From: Agapetus fuscipes
Taxonomy: Eukaryota; Arthropoda; Insecta; Trichoptera; Glossosomatidae
Length of the DNA: 64,000 nt
Assembly: GCA_951799405.1 (NCBI GenBank)
Contig: OX637335.1
Location: forward strand, 19,038,342 to 19,102,341
Reading direction: 5' to 3'
The position numbers were made by a program, and so were the translations under genes. This document shows positions 12,082-23,322 of the stretch, in pieces; position 1 is the stretch's first letter; each line of letters opens with the position of its first letter. The notes beneath the pieces are model-generated. The model saw only the letters and a list, made by a program, of their open reading frames with translations, was not told where the DNA came from and did not search any database.

Positions 12082-12830
12082 AGTCGCATCATAATTCCTT
12101 CATCCTTGATCACCATTTTCTCTTTCATCTACAAACCAGCCATTTCAAACATCGTCATTATCACAACCACCATTATTGCCACTATTTCTACCTTCACTTG
12201 CATCACTTGTATAACCATCATAACTCTTGGCATTTTAATCGTTACCGTTTACATTATTGAAAAAAATGCAACCATTTTTTTCAAATCAACCACTTTCATC
12301 ATCTGAATTTATATCACCATCAATGAGATCACCACAATTTACACCAACATAATAATATCACAATTTTCATTATCACAATTAACATCATCACCATTCACAT
12401 TACCAACTTGATGTAAATACATCATCACTCACTACCATTTACATCATCGCCATTTACATCATTACAATAAACATCATCACCATATACATCATCACATATT
12501 TCATCATCACCAATTACACAACCGCCACTTACATCATCAGAATTACATCACAATTACATCATCATAAATACATCATCCCAATTAAATCACCACAAATACA
12601 TCATCACAACTACATCATCACAATTCACATCATCACAATTTACATCATCACCATTTACATCATCACAATTTACATCATCACAATTTACATCATCACAATT
12701 TACATCAGCACCAATTTTATAGCCACCATTTACATCATCACCATTTACATTATCATAATTTACATCAACACCATTTACATCACCAATATTTCTACCAAAA
12801 TTTACATCACCAACACCATTCATACATGCA
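12082..12830. repeat. Degenerate minisatellite (CATCATCACAATTTA)n, G-poor strand
   Basis: Degenerate repeats of 12-15 bp built on CATCATCACAATTTA. The plus strand is almost free of G for over 700 bp. The minus-strand frame at 12587-12823 is only this repeat read as VNCDD/VNGDD, so it is not called as a gene. Confidence 0.8.
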
Positions 12831-13408
12831 AACGTTTCCGTTATCAGCGAAGCTTCCCGGGATCGTATTACCTCGCCTGTACGTAAGGAATTATCCCAGG
12901 ATGTGTGGTTTTATAAATGCCGGGAAATTTGTGTGCATGCATTATTAATTTATTAATTTGTGTGTGTTTTGTAGTCTCCCAGTTGTGTGCTGCATTATTG
13001 GATGAATAATTATTATAATTGTTTCATTAATTTAATTTGCAACAAAATTAAAAGATCGCGTGTGGTTGTCAGGTTGAAATAAATATAAATAAAAAGTAAG
13101 CTTAAACGGAAAATTACCTTTAAACAAAAATTTTACATTCTTATTTATTAGTATTTTTCATTTTTAGAATGTTCTCGATGAAGATAACACTGCTGTTACC
13201 TGAATAACATGTTTATATTAAAATTTGTAATTAACTCATAAACTTTTATTTCGAAGAAACGAAAACCTTTGAAAAATAAAGTGGAATTTATAAAATTAAA
13301 TTAAAATAGTCCTCAAATTATTAGTTAATTTCATTGTTATTGTTATTTCATGTTAAAGTCGTTTTAAAAAATAAAAATGCTTTAATGTTTAATGAAATAA
13401 ATTCATCT

Positions 13409-13653
13409 CCTTAGTGCTTGTTTGTATTATGTCCATCGTAGATAATTTTACATGATAAATGTTTGTATGTGTACTGGACCAATGCGTCTTATGAAAACTG
13501 GATATAGATTTTAAAATATTTAAAAGAACTCTGACACTATCGTGTTGTACGTTTTTTTTCTTAGATCAGATTGTGTAGAAAGTGATTCTTAAGACAATTT
13601 CATTGAAAGGTCATGTTTAAATCAAATGGTAGATAAGCCAAACAAGCAATAGG
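13409..13653 (+). mobile_element. MITE family B, both termini present
   Basis: The left end CCTTAGTGCTTGTTTG and the right end CAAACAAGCAATAGG form imperfect terminal inverted repeats. The interior shares TGTGTACTGGACCAATGCG and CTGACACTATCGTG with the other copies. Confidence 0.75.
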
Positions 13654-13919
13654 GAGACGCTTTATGGCCAAGCGAGTCAAGGTGGTAATTTAGACCAGCG
13701 TGTTTGAAATAAAAACAATGCATGTTTGAGACCATAAGGCTTTGACGACAATTTTGACAGTGGCTCAACAGCTGCCATTGCGAAATAATTAATGAAAAAA
13801 TCATTAAAACTGGGGAAAGTAAGTAAATTAAATAAAGTAAGTAAATGAAATTTGCGTGGCTTGCTTGTGTGTGTGCATGTGTGTGTCCGCATCTAGCATA
13901 GTCTACTGAGAGTTTGTAT

Positions 13920-14220
13920 GTACATGTGCCAAGGCAAGTAGTTTGCTGGTATGCGTAACTAGAATAATGTCGAACGGTGTAAAGGTGTGTGAATGGAAGG
14001 GTCTAGAATGCACGAGAGGCGTCCACATGGACGTTATATACGAGTATTTAAACAACAATTGTGTGGGGACTAGGACGCTTGAATCATTGTGACGTGAAGT
14101 CGATACAGGCAGAGCCAGAAAAATAAATCAGTACTGTGTAACCTTATACTGTGTCAAATAAATCTTGAAAAACAAAAAAAAAACAGTTTGATTAAAAAGA
14201 ACCCAAGCCAAATCGTAACA
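13920..14220 (+). mobile_element. Probable solo LTR (fragment)
   Basis: Has a TATATA-type box near 14035, AATAAAT signals near 14125 and 14158, and ends AATCGTAACA at 14220. The order and sequence parallel the better-defined solo LTR at 60496-61018. The 5' boundary was not resolved and no target duplication was found. Confidence 0.5.
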
Positions 14221-14694
14221 ATTCAAATCCACCTTCACATTTTTTTCATACAAAAATAATCAAAAACGTTGGTTAATGAAAGTTGAGTGTGTACTGGAGA
14301 AGTTGGCGCTTTTACGGAATACAGAGAGAATTATTAAAGGAAACCAAATTAATTAAGGGGAAACGCTTGTGAATTGGTTCACTCAAAGTTTGTCTTCGCT
14401 CTACTAATATCATTCAACACTTTGTCAGAGTTCAATACTACCGTGTACCCGGTACAAAGGTAAAGTCCCGAAGCCGCACCCCCCCCCTCCATACAATCCG
14501 CACAAAAGCCGGCATACATCGCGGATTGGATTTATCAGTACATAAACTTAACTCAGATTTCACGTCAAAGGAACGAAATCTTCCGTCTTCATCCACGTTT
14601 GAAGTTAACCCATCGAGAGCTAGTGTGGCTGAATTGGACTCACTCAATCACATGAACAGTCGTGTCTTATTTGGGCCTCAAAAATATTGGTATG

Positions 14695-14822
14695 TATATC
14701 ATAACCTCAAATTAACTCTGCAACGTTTGGCCGACTTTCCCTGAAACAGAAAAGTGATATTGGCAAGGTGATTTTTTTTAGTATGTTCGGTCACCCTTAT
14801 AACAATCTATAAGTCAAGGAAA
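14695..14822 (-). repeat. SINE-like family A, 5' half only
   Basis: The reverse complement gives TTCCTTGACTTATAGATTG, the head and GGCCAAACGTTGCAG. The 3' half is missing. Confidence 0.65.
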
Positions 14823-15584
14823 ACAAAAAAAATACAACATAATTTTAACATTTAACATAAAAAAACATTTAAGTATATAAAACAACAAAATCTTAAAAAG
14901 AAACCCATGTACAGATAAGGCAATAGGTATTTACAATTAAATAATTGAAAAAATAACAAAATAAAAGAGTTGAACTAGAATATTCAGAAAATAATTAAGA
15001 AAACGTTAAAAATATTAGCGTGAATACAAACATTAACATGAGTTTTATTTTCTTCAATTAATTTTTGAGTTCAGTTTGATTAACAACCATAAATAATCAA
15101 ATTCGATAAAAAAATACAAATACAGGTATAAACAATGACAGTAGGTATAGAAACAAAAATATTTATTTAGAAAATCTCATACTATTTTCAGGTGTTTTTT
15201 TTTTTGCAAAATATCCAGGCCTGCATGGGTTAAAAGACTTTAACGTTCCAGTCCATCCTTGATCAGTAACACAAAAGATCTTTTCATATTTTCTTTTTGC
15301 AATTCTTTGATTCTTCCATTGTATCTTGCACAATTGACGCCTCCAAAATATGAGGGTCCCGGAATAGATTTCAAAAATATTTACAGCTCAAAAGGGTCCG
15401 ATTGAATATGTATATTTTTGGAATTGAAGGGATGAAGTGACACATATATTCACAAGTGATTTCTTTTTGCGCTTCGTATGAAATTGTTGAAAGATTTTTT
15501 TTTATATTTTCTTACGAAATGAAAATATAAAATGTTTGAAGAAACAATGTGAGACTTTTGATAAATATTTAAAAATATAAATGG
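14823..15584. other. Unannotated AT-rich interval
   Basis: No coding frame or recognised repeat. Confidence 0.45.
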
Positions 15585-15665
15585 TAAAACATTGTTTTAA
15601 TTCACTTTATTTTATTTGTTTATGCTCGAATATTTTCGCCTAATGAGGCATCTTCAAGAGCAGAA
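15585..15665 (-). other. Hammerhead-like motif with AT-rich flank
   Basis: On the minus strand, TGCTC (15662-15658) pairs perfectly with GAGCA (15627-15623) as stem I. Between them lie TTGAAGA (core, with C3 changed to T), one extra T, the hairpin GCCT-CATT-AGGC, GAAA, the palindromic AATATT stem III and a C at the cleavage position. This is the expected hammerhead order. One core substitution and one inserted base make activity uncertain. Confidence 0.4.
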
Positions 15666-16267
15666 TGGTTACAAATATATTTTTTTAAAATAATTTTCAA
15701 AACAATTTTCAAAACAACTTTTTTTCCAAACAAAAGCAAAATTCAGACAAATTTTTTTTTTAAACACAAATGTTAGATTCAAAAATGCATTATTGTTAGG
15801 TATAATGAAATTAAAATTTTTAATACAATAAAAATAAAATATGTTAGTTAAATAAAAATAATAATAATAATAACAAATAAAAAACAAATTATTGCAATAT
15901 TGGTGAAACATAGGGATTCTGCACATTCACTAAGTCTTTATTTTTATTTTTGTAGATTTCCAACGCTTTGAGACTTTTGATGTTGTCGCACAATTTAGGG
16001 ATTTTTTTCACATTTATCGTACGTATCATAAATCTGTTTAAGGTGTAAAAGGTTTTGTACAAATATTATGGATGGCATTTATTTGTATTCATTTAAATCT
16101 TTTTTATACTATAGAAAGCTAAAGTCCGTAGAAGAAAGCAGGTAGATAGTTGTTTGTATCTACTGTAACGTTGTTCTATTCCAAACCTCGGCCATAACAC
16201 CGACATATAAAAATATAAGTTTTTTTAAATAAATTTACAAAAATATAAGTTTATATTCTATCTTTAA

Positions 16268-16520
16268 CCAATAATCTAAGTTGCAAAGATAATTATATTA
16301 ATATTGTAGATTTACATTAAATGCAATGCCGACAAGCAGACACATGTAAGTTCGCGCTTAGAAGAGCCGCTTGTGTATAACTGACAAATTAAAACCCAAA
16401 TCTCAAGTGAACATTAAACATGTAGCTTTCGGCGATCTTCCCTGAAACAGGGGTGACATTGGTAAAGTGGACCATTTCTTACAGTTTGCGGGCTCAGCCT
16501 CATCCTAACCTATAAGTCAA
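16268..16520 (-). repeat. SINE-like family A, full length
   Basis: Reverse complement of the consensus, from AATCTAAGTTGCAAAGATAA to CCTAACCTATAAGTCAAG. Confidence 0.8.
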
Positions 16521-16572
16521 GTAGTAAGTTGTAATAAATCATGGAAGAAGAAGAAAACAAACTTATCGATTT

Positions 16573-16635
16573 TGGACTTTGTCGTTAGTCTAGTGGGACT
16601 TTGTCCGTAGTCTAGTGGGACTTTGTCCGTTTATA
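16573..16635 (+). repeat. Short tandem repeat of a SINE-head-like unit
   Basis: About 2.5 units with a 22-bp period built on GTCCGTAGTCTAGTGGGACT. This is the start of the T-family tRNA-like head, including its box A. Confidence 0.65.
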
Positions 16636-16846
16636 TATACAAGGAGAATTTATTTATAAGGTACACATAATAAAAGAGCGCCGTTTTTGTGTGTCACACC
16701 TCAAGGGCCCTCTCAAATCACGGATAAGATTTTTTGTAAAGATGCGTCTTTAGTGCTCCTTTAAAGACACCCACAGTTCCTGCCTTCCTCACATTAGGTG
16801 GTAGTCTGTTCCACTCCATTGGGCCCGCAAACCTGAAAGCACTAAC
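16636..16846 (-). pseudogene. Non-LTR retrotransposon 3' end (type 2)
   Basis: The minus strand encodes a typical reverse-transcriptase C-terminus with AFRFAGPMEWNRLPPNVRK, then VFKGALKTHLY, ending KKSYP and a stop at 16718. The 3' UTR that follows contains GAGGGCCCTTGAGGTGTGAC, then ACACAAAAAC and GGCGCTC, and ends near AATAAATTC. That UTR is nearly identical to the usual 3' tail of the T-family SINEs, which identifies this LINE type as the likely source of that tail. Confidence 0.75.
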
Positions 16847-16850
16847 TAAA

Positions 16851-17505
16851 CCATAGTCTAGTGGGAACACTTTGGACTCGTAAATGGAAGGTTGTGGGTT
16901 CCAATCCCGGCGGAGCACACAAAAATGTCCATTTACATTTATGCCAATATGCTGTTCACTGGGTGAAAAATTTATATAACTTTACCAAAGGCCGGTCACT
17001 GAAGGTCTATCCAGCCTTATAGTAACTGGGTCTTGCCTTCTAAGTCTTGAATTCTAATTGGAGCTTTCTGAAGCGACGACCAAGCTCTCAGAAAGCTCTT
17101 TTTTTAAGAAATCCTGTGCGGGAGACTCCCTAGATTCTAGAGACTCTAGGGGTCTATGACACTTGTTGTAGTGCCGCAGAGGTGTACGAGCTTGGTCGTC
17201 GCTACAAAGCGCCAATACTCAAGCAAGACACAGTTGCTGTTAGGCTGGATGGAACTTTGGTGACCGGTCATTGGTAAAGGTTTATGAATTTTTCAACGCA
17301 GCGAAGAGCAAATTTGAAAATATAAATGGTATATTTTTGTGCTCCGCCGAGATTTGTACCCACAACCTTCCCATTCAGAGTCCGCAGTGTCACCACTGAG
17401 CTACGGACCGGTTCAAGCTCTTGATGTGTGAATCACACAAAAACAGCGCCTACCAAATAAATCATCCTAATATTTTTATTCTTATTTTAGATGTTGGACT
17501 TTAAG
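16851..17505 (+). repeat. SINE family T, split by a nested SINE
   Basis: The tRNA-like head has box A TAGTCTAGTGG and box B GGTTCCAATCC. The body runs to 17100, is interrupted by 17101-17414 plus its target duplication, and resumes at 17423 with GATGTGTGAATCACAC. It ends in AAATAAATCATCCTAATATT plus a T/A tail. This outer copy carries the type 2 LINE tail. Confidence 0.85.
17101..17414 (-). repeat. SINE family T with type 1 LINE tail, nested
   Basis: A minus-strand SINE flanked by an 8-bp target duplication AAGCTCTT (17093-17100 and 17415-17422). Its head near 17410 reads GGTCCGTAGCTCAGTGG. After the body motif CGACGACCAAGCTCG it switches to the last ~85 bp of the type 1 LINE (CACCTCTGCGGCACTACAAC to CACAGGATTTCTTAAAAA). 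Confidence 0.85.
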
Positions 17506-18149
17506 CAAAATACCGCAGTCCCTACACGAATCTGCCACAATCTCTGTAGTAAGTGAGAAATAATCATTTGCAAGCCATTGTTAAACACTGGATTCCATTA
17601 CAATTTCTGATTTAGTTATGTACAAAGGAAGCTTTGGACATCAAAGACTGGATCCGCGCTTAGCCCTACCCCGGTGTACAATGGTAGTTTTACTTGTGTT
17701 CTGTAGACGAGGTATCTCTTTGCATTGCTCGTCCCAGAAACAAACATCTCGTAATGGCTGAACAATAATATCGTGTGTGAAAGCAACAGTAATTGTTTAT
17801 TTGATACCATTGTCATACAAGACAAATTAATATTACTTTCAGTTAATTCGATACGTTAATAATTTTGTCACATCCCTTTATAATCAGAAAAACAATTTCT
17901 TTGTAACACACCTTTTGTTAATATGAAATTGTTTGTGTTTCTTTGGGTTAAACCATGTTTATCTGCCGACGTTTCGATTTCACAAGCAGAAAGCATTGTC
18001 TAAGCAGAAAAAACACAGAAGTTAATTTTTTATGGCTCAAACCATGGAAGTAAAAGTGAAAGTATCAAACTTTACTAAGCTTTTTGTTCCTGTTTTCAAT
18101 GGACTCAGCATAGATTCGATTTTTTGTCTCGGAAGGTTATTTCAGCATT

Positions 18150-18285
18150 TTTGACATCTCGACACTTTTTTCAGCATCTCGGTATTTTTTGTCATTTCGT
18201 CATTTTCGGCATCTCGGCATTTCGGCATCTCGGCATTTCGGCATCTCGCATATTTCGGCATCTTGGCATTTTTTTTTTCGACAAG
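18150..18285. repeat. Minisatellite of TCGGCATTTCGGCATC units
   Basis: Tandem, imperfect 8-17-bp units of the type CATCTCGGCATTTCGG. Units are most regular at 18195-18255 and decay outwards. Confidence 0.75.
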
Positions 18286-18321
18286 AAAAATACTTAAAAA
18301 TTAAGCAATCTATCTTTAACC

Positions 18322-18530
18322 TATGATCTAAGTTGCAAAGACAAATATTAAATAATTGAAAATTCGAAATTAATGAACTCTCTGTGCTTACAAAATAATA
18401 TCCAAGCCGTAGATGAAAACGAATCCTGCAACTCCGGCCACCCTTCTCCGAATTAGGGTAACATCGGCCATGATGAACCAGTTTTTACAGTAAAAGTGGT
18501 TAGCTTCACTAAAACATACAAGTCAAAGAA
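18322..18530 (-). repeat. SINE-like family A, diverged copy
   Basis: Reverse complement with AATCTAAG/TTGCAAAGA at the 3' end, TGCAACTCCGGCCACC in the middle and TACAAGTCAAAGAA at the 5' end. Confidence 0.65.
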
Positions 18531-18549
18531 AAAATGTACATCTACCGGT

Positions 18550-18855
18550 ACATATAACCCGTCCGTAGTCTAGTGATAACGGTTCGGACTCGTATATGGA
18601 AGGTCGTGGGTTCGAATCCCGGTGTAGCAAAAAAAAAATACCATTTATATTTTCAAATATGCTCTCCATTGGGTTACAAAAATCATATACCTTAACCAAT
18701 AACCGGTCACCAAAGGTTCATCCAACCTCATAACAACTGGATCTTCTTCGAAAATTGGCGCTTTCTTAAGCAACGACCAAGCTTGCACAGGGCTCTTAAG
18801 GTGTGATTCATACAAAAACAGCACTCACCAAATAAATCATCCTAAAACTATTATT
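18550..18855 (+). repeat. SINE family T, full length
   Basis: The best complete copy. The tRNA-like head has GTCCGTAGTCTAGTG (box A) and GGTTCGAATCC (box B, near 18610). It is followed by a body with GACCAAGCTTGCACAGGGCTC, GTGATTCATAC and CAGCACTCACC, then AAATAAATCATCCTAA and an ATTATTAT tail. The intron-like body and tail rule out a functional tRNA gene. Confidence 0.85.
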
Positions 18856-19344
18856 ATCCAAAATTTTAATTAACATTTTTTTTATCGTGACCAAAAAAAA
18901 AATGTGTTACCCTAATTCGATACAAAACTGTTACACGTTCCGGAATTTAAGCCCGGCGAAGAAATATGAAATACACGGATGTGCCCGAACACAGCACGAG
19001 CGTACACGAAGAAAAATGTTTGACATTTTTTCAGGGGTCGGTTACAGAATGCCTATATAGTATATACACTATACAGTATAGTGTATTATTGTATTCCCAG
19101 TGGACGGACCGGGCCGTCATGCAACCTATGTACGCCTTTATCTCTCTTTGTGTGTGTGTTTTTTTATGTTTTTACTTTGACAAAATATTTACAACTAGAT
19201 GAAATGTATTTTTCCTTGTGTCTTTTACGACATTTCGTGTTTTACATAATTTGATGCGGCAAGAAAAAGCGGTGGAAAAAGTATTTCATACATTAGAATA
19301 TAGTTTTTGGATGAAATGGGAACTCGGAAATGGGAAATGGGAAT

Positions 19345-19625
19345 GAAATTAATAATAATTTTAGGCTAATTTGAGTGCTGTCATTGTGTGAATCACACTT
19401 CAAGAGCCCTCTGTGAGCTTAATCGTTGCACTAAAAAGCGCTCAAGCAAGACTCAGTTGCTGTAAGGCTGGATGGACATATGACAGGTAAAGGCAGATTA
19501 ATTTTTCAAAATAACGAATAGCAAATTTTAAAAATTAAATACTTTTTTGTGCTCCGTCGGTACTTGAACCTACTTCCTTCGAATCACGAGTCCCAATTGC
19601 TAACCACTAGACTACGGACCGATCG
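19345..19625 (-). repeat. SINE family T, full length
   Basis: The reverse complement starts with the head near 19620 (GGTCCGTAGTCTAGTGG). It ends with the tail (CACACAATGACAGCAC, then AATTATTATT at 19345-19360). It lies head-to-head with the next copy. Confidence 0.8.
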
Positions 19626-19694
19626 TTGTGACCTTGACTTAACCTACCCTTTCAGTATTACCTGACCTACTTAACTTCTTTACTGACCAAACAA

Positions 19695-19950
19695 TGCTTG
19701 TAGAATCCACAACGAAAGGTTGTGGGTTTTTTTTCCTGACGAAACACATGAAAATTTAAGAAGCAAACAAACAGTCTTAGATTGGTTTTACCAAAGACCC
19801 ACGGTCACCGTTACAACAAATGGTCTTGCTTGAGTAATTGGCGCTTTTTACAACGAAGTATAACCTTATAGAGGGCGCTTAAGGTGTGATCTACATTTAA
19901 TCAGCGCTCACCAAATAAATGATCATAATGTTGATGATATGATAAGGATT
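19695..19950 (+). repeat. SINE family T, head degraded
   Basis: Starts at GGTTGTGGG, with body motifs GGTCTTGCTTGAG, AATTGGCGCTTTTTAC and GAGGGCGCTTAAGGTGTGAT, and an AAATAAATGATCATAATG tail. Confidence 0.75.
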
Positions 19951-19991
19951 GTCTGTATATTTTAATTTTTAGCGTAAAACGTTGTCATGGA

Positions 19992-20246
19992 ATACCTTGA
20001 CTTATAGGTTGGTATGAGGCTGACCACCCATACTGTAAAAAATGGTTCACTTTGCCAATGTCACCCCTGTTTCAGCGAATGTCGGCAAGAGTTGCAGGGC
20101 TTATGTTCATTTGAGGTTTGGATTTTATTTGTAAGTACACAATCAGTATTTGTAAGCGCGAACTACACGTGTCTGTTTGTGAGCATACATCTGAGAGCTT
20201 TGAATGAATATATCCTTGCAACTTAGATTATTATTATTATTATTAT
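19992..20246 (+). repeat. SINE-like family A, full length with (TTA)n tail
   Basis: A clean copy: ACCTTGACTTATAGGTTGG, GGTATGAGGCTGACCACCCA, ACTGTAAAAAATGGTTCACT, GTGTCTGTTTGTGAGCATAC and TTGCAACTTAGATTATT, ending in an (ATT)n run. Confidence 0.85.
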
Positions 20247-20417
20247 GATACATTAGTTTTGGTCAAAAAGCACTAAGTACTTTTTAATGCAGTTAATGGT
20301 TGAAATTTAAGACTTTTTGTATTTTTGTATTTAAGACTTTTGTAATTCGCTTCAGAAAAATATACATAGTAAAAAAAAGCATTAAAATTAATTTAAAATA
20401 ATAAGCAAAATGAAAGG

Positions 20418-20572
20418 GGCTCAAACCCTCCTCGTACCCGTCCTGTATGTATGTGTCAAAAGGACCCACAGTACATGGACGCCCATGCAAAGCTATATAT
20501 TTTCTCAAGTGGCGAAAGGCCTTACCGTGAAGTGAAAGCGAATCAATACAAACAATATTGTTAATACAAGAA
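20418..20572 (-). repeat. Dispersed coding-like fragment of unknown origin, copy 2
   Basis: The minus-strand frame contains GKAFRHLRKY, ALHGRPCTVGP and TYIQDGYEEGLS, aligning without gaps to the copy at 7.9 kb. Flanks on both sides differ, so the shared unit is about 150 bp. Confidence 0.55.
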
Positions 20573-20734
20573 ACTCCCCGTAGACGTTGCACAAAGCTTC
20601 AACACGAGCCTTGCGGGGGCCGCCGCATACAGGACTAACGATGTTATTATTGAGGATCTCCTCGCAATGCACGTTTTCAATTTGCAATAAATAGGCAAAC
20701 GACTGCGCTGACGGGGCTCAGTTTCACAAGTACA

Positions 20735-20870
20735 CAAAAAAATGCATTCAAACTCGACCGCAGCGTTTGCTAAAAAATATATTAAAAACTAAAGCAGCGC
20801 TTGTAGTGAGTGACTTATTTTGCATACATTTTTGAAAGAACGCTATAATTGAGTTTATACTAAGGCAGCA
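20735..20870. mobile_element. MITE family G, diverged copy
   Basis: Left arm AACTCGACCGCAGCGTTTGC and a weaker right arm GCTATAATTGAGTTTA around a core with ACTAAAGCAGCGC shared by other copies. Confidence 0.5.
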
Positions 20871-21159
20871 GATCTGTGCAGCGAAAACAAATTTAAATAT
20901 AACTACGAGGGAAATTTTCAATCACACTTTGCCAATATCACGACTCCATAGTTTGCCAATGTATTCATGAAGCTGTTTTATTTGTGTGTGTGTGAATCCA
21001 AAAACAATGAACAAATGGTTTCAATAATTGAATTTAAAACGTTTTAAATATTTAATCAGTGACCAGATGAAATTGCTAATGATAAGCAATGTTGCCGGCT
21101 TAGTATTATAGATTTGAATCTTTTTTTTTAATAGAAGCATTCAAAATTACAACAAAACA

Positions 21160-21278
21160 CAGAGTTTTTATTTATTTTAGAAGTATATATTTTAGTGTAC
21201 TCCGCAGGGATTTGAACCCACAACCTTCCATTTACGAGTCCTAAGCGCTACCACTAGTCTACAGTCCGGTCATCGTAA
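21160..21278 (-). repeat. SINE family T, head and 5' body
   Basis: The reverse complement reads GTAGACTAGTGG-like box A, ACTCGTAAATGGAAGGTTGT and GGGTTCAAATCC as box B. It is truncated after the first body segment. Confidence 0.75.
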
Positions 21279-21279
21279 A

Positions 21280-21590
21280 AGTCATCACCAAAGTGTCTTA
21301 TGAAAAAATATTTTTAAAATATGTAACATAACTGTCACATTAACGTGTTCTACGTTTTGTTTTGCTTGTTTGTATTATGACCCATTAGCAACTGGACCAA
21401 TGTGTCTACTGTCAAATGAAAACTGGGAATTGATTTTTAAAATATTGAAAACAGCTCTCACACTATCGTGTGTTACGTTTATTTATCAGCTCAGATTATG
21501 TAGAATATGATTCTTAAGACAAGTGCATTTAAAGGTCATGTTTGAAAAAAAATGTAAGGTAAAGCAAACAAGCACTGGGGGAGGATATGT
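21280..21590 (+). mobile_element. MITE family B, two partial copies in tandem
   Basis: A fragment at 21280-21355 (AAGTGTCTTATGAAAA to CACATTAACGTGTTCTACGT) is followed by a fuller copy from GCTTGTTTGTATTATG to AAAGCAAACAAGCACTGGGG. Confidence 0.65.
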
Positions 21591-21951
21591 AAAAAAAAGT
21601 ACAAATTCAAGCAAATCTTCGTAACTTAGGTAATAGATTATTATTTATCATTTTTTGAAGTCTGTTTTCTTGAGTGTACATAATTATTTTTAATAAATAA
21701 AAAAATATGTTAGACTTGTTTGTGGATGTACAATTGTACATTTGTTAAGGCATTTATGATATTAATTGGATTGCGTTATTATGTACTAAAGGATACGGAG
21801 CAGCGAGTACTAAACAAACAATCGAGTTTCAATTACTTTAGTTCGATGCAATCTTATTTTGCGGGCAGAGGCAATGTTTCGATCGCTGGGAACCTCTATA
21901 CTTCAACATAAACAATACAAGAGAGAATTTTTCTAACACACTAATAATATA

Positions 21952-22142
21952 TAATCTAAGTTGCATAGATAAGCACTCAAAACTCTTATCAAATGCATGC
22001 CTACAAACAGACACGTGTAAGTTCGCGCTTACAAATGATGAAAAATGAAAAACAAATCTCAATTGAACAAACACCCTGCAACTTTTGACGACCTTCCCTG
22101 AAAAAGGGGTGACATTGGCAAAGTTTACCATTTTTTACAGTA
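21952..22142 (-). repeat. SINE-like family A, left arm of inverted pair
   Basis: Reverse-complement copy from ATAATCTAAGTTGCATAGAT to the head sequence ACTGTAAAAAATGG. It abuts the next copy head-to-head. Confidence 0.8.
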
Positions 22143-22332
22143 TGCCAATGTCACCCCGGTTTCAAGAAAGGTCGGCAAGAGTTTCAGGGTGTACATCCAT
22201 GTGAGATTTGGGTTTTCATGTTGTAGGCTCGCATGCAGCATGTGCGAGCGCAAACTTAAACGTGTCTGCTTGCGACAATGTGAATCCCCCAATGATACAT
22301 ATCTTTGCAACTTAGATTAGATAAGATTCGAT
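22143..22332 (+). repeat. SINE-like family A, right arm of inverted pair
   Basis: Starts at TGCCAATGTCACCCC and ends TTTGCAACTTAGATTAGAT, with a GATTAGATAAGATT-like tail. Together with the left arm it forms a ~380-bp imperfect palindrome. Confidence 0.8.
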
Positions 22333-22975
22333 TTGATCGCCATTTTTCACTTAAGAGACCAAAGTAAAAGATTTTCTTTTTTCACAGGAAATAAAACTTT
22401 TTTTTTTCATGCATGACGTTAAGAATTCAATACAATATGTAATACAACATAGATTGAAGACGCTGAACTAAAAATCTAAAAAGGATACAATAAGGACGAA
22501 AACATTTTCTTGGGTATTTTGATAATACCCTAAATGCGAGGGTCTCTCCAATATATATTATGTTTAAAGGATTGCCATTTTTTTGAAAGGATCTTTTTAT
22601 TACAAATAATGAAGTGAATATTTGAAATATTACTTTTTTTATTCATGCGAACCAACAAAAAAAAGATGTACAAGGATACAATAAGGTCAAATCATATTTT
22701 GATGGTCCGAAAAAAATTAAATATTTTTTCCACAATATGTACCTACATTAAGCCGATGGTAAAATACTTTGTTTTTTTATGAATTGATTCAAAGTACGTT
22801 AAAGCCCAGAAAATCAGAAATATTAAACAAAATAAATTCTGTTCTAGAATCGTTGTATAAGTATAATAATGAATTAAAACTTAAACATTGAAAATGAATT
22901 AAATAAAAGAAGTGTGCAAAAACTGCACACAATATCGGTGTCCGAGTATCTTAATGTTGTCAGCTTGGCCTATAA
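22333..22975. other. Unannotated AT-rich interval
   Basis: No gene recognised. Contains a small perfect hairpin (GTGTGCA/TGCACAC, near 22915-22932). Confidence 0.45.
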
Positions 22976-23212
22976 TCTATAATCTAAGTTGCAAGGATAT
23001 TTTCATTTAAAGCTCTCAGATGTATGCCCACAAACACGTGTAGTTCGCGCTTACAAATGCTGATTGTGCACTTACAAATAAAATCCAAACCTCAAATGAA
23101 CATAAGCCCTGCAACTCTTGCCGACATTCCCTGAAACATGGGTGACATTGGCAAAGTGAACCACTTTTTACAGTATGGGTGGTCAGCCTCATACCAACCT
23201 ATAAGTCAAGGA
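22976..23212 (-). repeat. SINE-like family A, full length
   Basis: Reverse complement with CTATAATCTAAGTTGCAAGG at the left and CATACCAACCTATAAGTCAA at the right. Confidence 0.85.
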
Positions 23213-23322
23213 AGCCTCATAATTGAAATTCATCTACATTTAATTATTGTTATTAAATTCATTTTTTTTCTGTTAGCTCCTAGTTCACTATTCAGTATTT
23301 TTTGTTTGCTTTACTTATACCT

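Noticed and set aside
12587..12823. 78-codon minus-strand frame of VNCDD/VNGDD repeats
   Set aside because: It is the minisatellite read in a frame without stops, with no start context or flanking coding sequence.
18550..18625. Apparent tRNA gene (good box A and box B)
   Set aside because: It continues into the T body and LINE-derived tail found at many loci, and the acceptor stem does not close properly. It is a SINE head.
19062..19086. Palindrome ATACACTATAC/GTATAGTGTAT
   Set aside because: Short and AT-rich; no other copy or context seen.
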